From contig NWUY0300051941.1 in NCBI GenBank assembly GCA_004151065.3, forward strand, positions 21,716 through 33,323: a DNA stretch of 11,608 nucleotides, read 5' to 3'. This DNA is from Larix sibirica (Eukaryota > Streptophyta > Pinopsida > Pinales > Pinaceae). Position 1 is the stretch's first letter; each line of letters begins with the position of its first letter. The notes under the pieces were generated by a model. The model worked only from the letters and a program-made list of their open reading frames with translations. It was not told where the DNA came from and searched no databases. Shown one piece after another: positions 7,131 through 11,608 of the stretch. Both the position numbers and the translations under genes were made by a program.

Positions 7131-10100
7131 TTATAGTAGTTGCAAAAGCATACTTTGTTCATTGGTGTGGCACCTACTCTTCCTTCTAATATTTGGAACA
7201 AATATTTTGTTATGTAGTCCATTGAATGGTTTCTTCAACATTCCATCCTTGAACAATATTCTTTCCTTGTGTGAACTAGCAGTAGCATCATTATCTGGCT
7301 TTGTCCAATTGCTTTTTGCCTCTACTAATTTCAATTTGTCACAATTCTCATCCATAATATGGATGCCAGAAATCTAAAGCTTATTCTAAATTGGGATGAT
7401 TGATCCACAAATGAACTTGGTAATTCTTTTTATCTCTCCATCCATCAGTTCTATTTGAACCACACAATGGTTGAATTCTTGAATATGGCATCTTTTAATT
7501 GTTTTGTATCATATTGCATGCAATACTACCATTAATGTCGCGTCTATTTGCAATACTTAATGGGAAAAAGTTTATCCTTGTTGATAACTCCAAACTCAAA
7601 TTCTAAAAGTAGCTTTATTAAATGTTGAAAAAACATAGTTAAAAGAAGTAGAAGCATGATAAGTAGTGAAAGATATGTTGGGTTGGAATTTTTTTTTATT
7701 TTTTTTAAGTTGAAGATTTTGATTGGCATCACAGGGCTACTAGCTTTCTTGGGCTTATGGAAGATTGTAATAATGATTTAAAGGATAGCTTTAAGATAAC
7801 ACAATTACCTATTTTGGGGACGATAAGGATGGACAATATATATTTTGATTTCATCCTTGAAATATAAAAAATAAAGATTTATTTCTTGGAATTAACCCCC
7901 AAAAAATCCAAATTTGTCCCATCTCAAGGTTTGGGTGGAATTTGTGTGTATGTTTGTGGTCATGTATAAAATGTGTATAATAGTTTTGTAAGCATGCATG
8001 AGTGTACTGCTTGGTACCAATTTGATCGAAATACAAGAGTAACCTGATGAAATGTAGATCCATAATAACAAATTACACATAAGTTTATTTCACCATACGT
8101 AGTCTTAATCACATGGCATAACTCATGAACTTAGAAAAACAAACAAATCCACACAGAGATGATGGTGTAATTAGTTGGGTAGCATAACAACTCTAATCTG
8201 TATTAAGAGTGAAAATGCACAATAAGACATGGAGCAATACAAATCACATGTGTTCTAGGTAAAAGTTTCATTGAGGGTAGCAAACTTCCTACGATAGGGT
8301 GGTTGGTGCCTAAGGAAATAGAAATGAGGATGGTCTAAAAATTTACTAATTCAAGCACACAAGAAATGGAAGGGAGGGAAGAGTTCAGGTGAAAGAGAGA
8401 AAGAAGGGAACTTGTAGTCGCTCCAAAGGGTATTTAGTTGAAAGTCTAGAGAAGTGAGAGCATCAAGCTTTTAACTAGTCCAGAGATGACTTGCACACAC
8501 AAAACCAATAAAACCTCACTCTTTCTCTAGCAAAAACTATAACTATTAAAGAGAAAACCTCAAATCCCACTTGCTTTGAGTGAAACAACCTCAAATTGAA
8601 ATATGACCTCAATTGAAGTGAAATAACACTTCATATTCATAAGATGATTAAAGGAACATCAAATAAAGAATCAAATTTGAGGTGGGAACAAGATTATATT
8701 AAGTCAAAAGAAGATTTACAAAAAGCCTTGTAATTGTGGAGAGGTGGCACTTCAACCTTCTTCTTCAGGGTTCTTTCCTCTCGGGGCATCTCAAAGTCCT
8801 CAACATTCTTTGAACATTCCTCACTTCTACAAGAAATGGGAAGAGAGAAGTCAATTACTTAATAACTCTGAAGGGAAAATTAATACATTATCCAAGTATG
8901 ATTAAAACACTCCATTTGCTTTTCTTTTGTTGATTTTCAAAGGTCTTTTTGTGTGAGAATGGTGGGAATTGTATTTTTTCATACAAAATTGAGGAGCCAA
9001 CATATAAAACCAGAGAAACACATGTAAATTCAACTAAAATTTGTGTCACGAGTTATAAAAAGGTGGTTTCAAGGAGGAGTGCTTACTTTTTTTCAATGTG
9101 AGCACTAACAACACCTATAGTGTTAGGATGTGAGTGTTTCTTCTCGTAAAGGGGATACACTTTTATGCCAAAATCTCAGATTTTAGCACTAGTTTCGGGG
9201 TTGAGATCTCATTAAGAGCAGTAAAGTCCAAATGGAGCATCTGTCAGGGTATATTAGACCATAAGCACATCATGGTACACGTGGTACCAAATGATGTGTT
9301 AATGGAATATGATTGTGAACTAGTATATATTGATATGAGTAACATAAATAGCCTAATTTATGGGAGATAAAATGCTTTGTATTTTGTTTATTCATGTCAT
9401 ATATTGTTACAATAACGTAATAATGTTAAAAAATAAGAAGGGAAAAGTAAGAGATGGGGTCATTAGAAGGTAATTAATTATGATGGTTGGATAAATCATG
9501 CAACCTTCAACTAAGTTCTCAATCTATCATCAAGATCCACATTAGTTTGTTTGTTTCTTCCTATATGATGGTGTGAGTGTGTGAGGTTATGGCATGGACA
9601 ATATTGATTATATGTGACTAGGTCACAACATTGGACTATGCAGACTAAATCTATAGAGCATTTGTCTATTAGGTCTAGTATGAGTGGTTGTGGGATGGAG
9701 TGTTATCCTCCCCACCCAGCTTATCTTCTCGTAAGTGACATGATGAGCTCATAATTAGTATATTGTTGTATTGGCTTCGAACCCTATCGTTGAGTTTTCT
9801 TTGTGCCCTGAATAATCTAGGGTTTCCCTTGGATACCATCCTCAAAATAAGGGGAATTACTCAAGAAGTTTGCCCAAAAAATATACTTAGAAAGGTAAAA
9901 TAAAATTATAGTGCATTTACAACACAACACCTTCATCCAATTCGCTTTTGTGCAAGGGATTGTTTACTATGATGCAAAGCCTATGCCAATTGTCCCTATG
10001 CAACTCACACTCACGAAACAACGAACAATCGTCCCCGCTCATGTTTTAATAGATTCTTGTTATACTTTTCCTCGGTGAGAAATAAAAATTGTCATGGACT

Positions 10101-10605
10101 TGGTCAACTTCTAATATTTATTGGGATCACAAAGGCATGATTAACTTTAAGGTATCTCTTGGTATCCTAGTTTTGAATAGTTATATTATGTAGCACTTAC
10201 TTGGCACAACAAATGCCATTCCCCAATTGTTTTCAATGCATTTATTTAACAACGTGAATTTCACGTGTTCTCATCAAGGAGACACATGGTAATTCATCTC
10301 CCTTGTGTTTGTTCATTTATGTATATTAAGGGTGTAGGAGGGAATTTTTATAAGGTTTTTCTTAGATAAATCCTAAAATATAAAAATGGTTAATAACTAT
10401 AAATGTGTGTTAATAGATTAAGGAAACACTGATTTCTACTTTATTTCCTGTGAGATCCATTGGGGATGACTCCACCACTTAACATCCTAAAATTGGGGTC
10501 TCACTTTAACTTTTAATGTTAAAATTTAAGTTAGTGAAAGTTCAATGTAACTTAAAGCAATTATGAAGATAATTAAGCTAAAGAAAGTATAATATAAGTA
10601 AAGGT
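7131..10605. other. AT-rich non-coding stretch with short open frames, none recognised
   Basis: Short frames exist, such as minus 7355-7131 (74 codons, hydrophilic, Lys/Asn-rich) and plus 9134-9370 (78 codons), but neither resembles a known family and neither has a convincing gene context. Other visible features are a perfect palindrome ATTGCATGCAAT at 7513-7524, a T-rich run at about 7688-7707, a purine-rich tract at about 8364-8412, GTGACTAGGTCAC at 9614-9626, and the weak protease-like stretch near 9899-10075 listed separately. No long terminal repeats, primer-binding site or terminal inverted repeats could be paired by eye. Confidence 0.55.
9899..10075 (+). pseudogene. Possible retroelement aspartic-protease remnant (very weak)
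   Basis: There are 59 open codons ending at TGA 10076-10078. The last third reads VPMQLTLTKQRTIVPAHVL and then IDSCYTF; the end resembles the L-I-D-S-G-A/S-T active-site string of retrotransposon aspartic proteases, with Cys where Gly is expected. The catalytic Asp would be at 10052-10054. No flanking gag, reverse transcriptase or terminal repeat supports it, and a stretch this short can be open by chance. Confidence 0.15.
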
Positions 10606-10631
10606 AAATATCAACATAAATTTAATTTCAA
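10606..10631. repeat. Left target-site duplication of SINE (26 bp)
   Basis: This AT-rich 26-mer begins AAATATCAACATAAA and matches 10813-10838 at 21 of 26 positions. It abuts the first base of the SINE without any gap, as expected for LINE-machinery insertion. The five differences imply an old event. Confidence 0.75.
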
Positions 10632-10635
10632 GGGA

Positions 10636-10647
10636 TAGCTCAATTGG
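10636..10647 (+). promoter_or_regulatory. Pol III A box of SINE
   Basis: TAGCTCAATTGG fits the tRNA A-box consensus TRGCNNAGYNGG at all but one position (A in place of G), and lies 5 bases from the element start as in tRNA genes. Confidence 0.7.
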
Positions 10648-10690
10648 TTCAGTATATCACCAAAGGTCTGTTTTCAACGGCCAACCACAA

Positions 10691-10700
10691 GATCCATTCC
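10691..10700 (+). promoter_or_regulatory. Pol III B box of SINE (decayed)
   Basis: GATCCATTCC aligns with GTTCGATTCC; the CACAAG before it and CC after it also fit the T-arm pattern. The CpG has been lost, as common in methylated SINEs, so promoter strength is doubtful. Confidence 0.55.
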
Positions 10701-10812
10701 CACTTACTCCTTTGGGATCGCTAGCCATGCATGAGCAACTAATGGTTAATACTGCCCTCCATCTAGGAATCAAGGGAAGAGGGGGGAACTCTGCGAGGTT
10801 TTTCCTTTGAAA

Positions 10813-10838
10813 AAATATCAATATATACTTAATATTAA
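10813..10838. repeat. Right target-site duplication of SINE (26 bp)
   Basis: It begins AAATATCAATATATA and matches 10606-10631 at 21 of 26 positions, directly following the short A tail of the SINE. Confidence 0.75.
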
Positions 10839-11540
10839 AAGTTTAATCTTGTTGTAAAAGGGAGAGATCAATTCTAAGTTAGATTTCCTAAAGTTAGCGT
10901 CAAAGTCAAATTTTAAGAGTTGACTCTCACAATACTATTTTCAAAGTTAATTTTTTGCTGTCGATTTTTATAGCGGGGTTTTTTAAGTCAATTTTCATGA
11001 TAATTTTTAGTTGTATGTCAATTTTTAACTTCAAGTTAATTATAAATGTCCATTTATTTTGAATTCACTATGTTTGAAGTTTATTCCCACAAAAACAAAC
11101 TAAACGTGAGAAGGGGGTTTAATTTAAGACGAGAGCTTTAACTAGGTCTGATCTAGTTAACATAGAAAGGTATTTAGTTCCCTTCTTATTTTTCCCAAGT
11201 CTAATATGGAAAATAATACATACAACCCTATTTCTACATTTGTTATATACTCATTTATAATTGATTAAGGGCATCTCAACCCATGGCATTGGTTTTATAC
11301 TCGAACTAAGCATTGGGTTTATATTGGAGAAACCTTCGAGGGGTTGAAAAATCTACTCTCCAAATGTTCCTTTATTCCTTGATATCATAATATACACTCT
11401 ACAATACAATGGTTCATTAAACACTTTATATATGTATTAATGTGCATTTATTACATTTTATTTGACATAATTGGCATCATCCCCATTTGTTCCTGTTGAA
11501 TATTGTAACTTCTAAGAATATTATATTTGTACTTTATTAT
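10839..11540. other. AT-rich non-coding stretch with decayed short repeats
   Basis: No gene or open frame of note. Between about 10945 and 11045 the strings GTCGATTTTTA (10960), GTCAATTTTCA (10987) and GTCAATTTTTA (11017) recur every 27-30 bases, with AAGTTAATT before the first and after the last. This looks like a decayed minisatellite of three to four units. The remainder holds nothing recognisable. Confidence 0.5.
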
Positions 11541-11608
11541 TCCGGAGATGTTTCATCCCTCCGAGGTGACCCTATTGTATATCCAGAGATGTTTATTCCT
11601 CCGATGGA
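11541..11608. repeat. Tandem repeat, 41-bp period, two visible units at window edge
   Basis: Unit 1 starts TCCGGAGATGTTTCATCC at 11541 and unit 2 starts TCCAGAGATGTTTATTCC at 11582, 41 bases later. Over the first 26 bases they agree at about 22 positions, allowing one gap. Unit 1 is self-complementary: CGGAG-ATG-TTT-CAT-CC-CTCCG gives an eight-pair stem with a two-base bulge and a TTT loop. Unit 2 has lost part of the pairing. The window ends within unit 2, so the copy number is unknown. Confidence 0.6.

Larger units (their letters stand above)
10632..10812 (+). mobile_element. tRNA-derived SINE, 181 bp
   Basis: A short interspersed element is transcribed by RNA polymerase III and moved by LINE proteins. 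It starts GGGATAGCTCAATTGG, like the 5' end of a tRNA. The A box is TAGCTCAATTGG (10636-10647, fitting TRGCNNAGYNGG with one difference) and the B box is GATCCATTCC (10691-10700, a decayed form of GTTCGATTCC), 43 bases apart, normal for a tRNA-like promoter. A non-tRNA body follows, including the purine run GGGAAGAGGGGGGAA, and the element ends TTTTTCCTTTGAAAA, a T-rich segment plus a very short A tail. Both ends are fixed by the flanking 26-bp duplication. There is no coding capacity. The family is not recognised. It is much more GC-rich than its surroundings. Confidence 0.8.

Noticed and set aside
7131-7377. Overlapping short frames on both strands
   Set aside because: The plus translation is hydrophobic and the minus one Lys/Asn-rich; neither resembles a known family, and no exon, promoter or element structure surrounds them.
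7688-7707. T-rich run as the tail of a minus-strand retroposon
   Set aside because: The adjacent sequence has no pol III boxes or LINE similarity, and no flanking duplication was found.
8364-8412. Purine-rich tract as a possible LTR-element polypurine tract
   Set aside because: No paired long terminal repeats, primer-binding site or retroelement coding region nearby.
9134-9370. Plus-strand open frame of 78 codons
   Set aside because: No recognisable motif, no coding context, and compatible with chance in AT-rich DNA.
9770-9790. Minus-strand string GGGTTCGAAGCC matching a pol III B box
   Set aside because: No A box is found 30-60 bases before it on the same strand, and there is no target-site duplication or tail, so a second SINE or a tRNA gene is not supported.

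Overview
The window looks like nuclear DNA of a land plant, most likely a seed plant with a large, repeat-rich genome. The evidence is a block of plant-type LINE retrotransposon sequence (DUF4283 plus CCHC ORF1), telobox-like AAACCCTA motifs in its 5' leaders, C-to-T decay at CAG/CTG sites as expected from plant CHG methylation, and a tRNA-derived SINE. No bacterial, organellar or intact host protein-coding gene was found. The species cannot be named from the sequence.

Layout. (1) Positions 1-5542, all on the minus strand, hold three related copies of one LINE family, head to tail and in the same orientation. Reading in the direction of transcription (right to left): copy C (5542-4701: 5' leader plus the first ~191 codons of ORF1), a two-base gap, copy B (4698-2412: leader, a nearly complete ORF1, the first ~19 codons of ORF2), a one-base gap, and copy A (2410-1: leader, a complete but decayed ORF1, and the first ~51 codons of the ORF2 endonuclease, running off the left edge). 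All are pseudogenes or fragments; A carries seven premature stops and a frameshift, B one stop and one frameshift. (2) Positions 5543-10605 are AT-rich with no convincing gene, only short open stretches, small palindromes and one very weak retroelement-protease-like stretch. (3) Positions 10606-10838 hold a 181-bp SINE on the plus strand with recognisable pol III A and B boxes, bounded exactly by a diverged 26-bp target-site duplication. (4) Positions 10839-11540 are AT-rich with decayed TCAATTTTTA-type repeats. (5) At the right edge, 11541-11608 shows two units of a 41-bp tandem repeat whose first unit can fold into a hairpin; the array continues or ends beyond the window.

How the parts work together. 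In a live LINE of this kind, ORF1 makes an RNA-binding protein and ORF2 an endonuclease/reverse transcriptase. In copies A and B the ORF1 stop and the ORF2 start overlap by one base in the string TAATGA, suggesting that ORF2 is translated by termination-reinitiation. The SINE is non-autonomous and would have borrowed LINE machinery; nothing here shows which LINE. The most useful observations are the conserved TAATGA junction, the nested or chimeric LINE arrangement with gaps exactly at the junctions, the conserved leader hairpin built from teloboxes, the CHG-type decay, and the bounded SINE.
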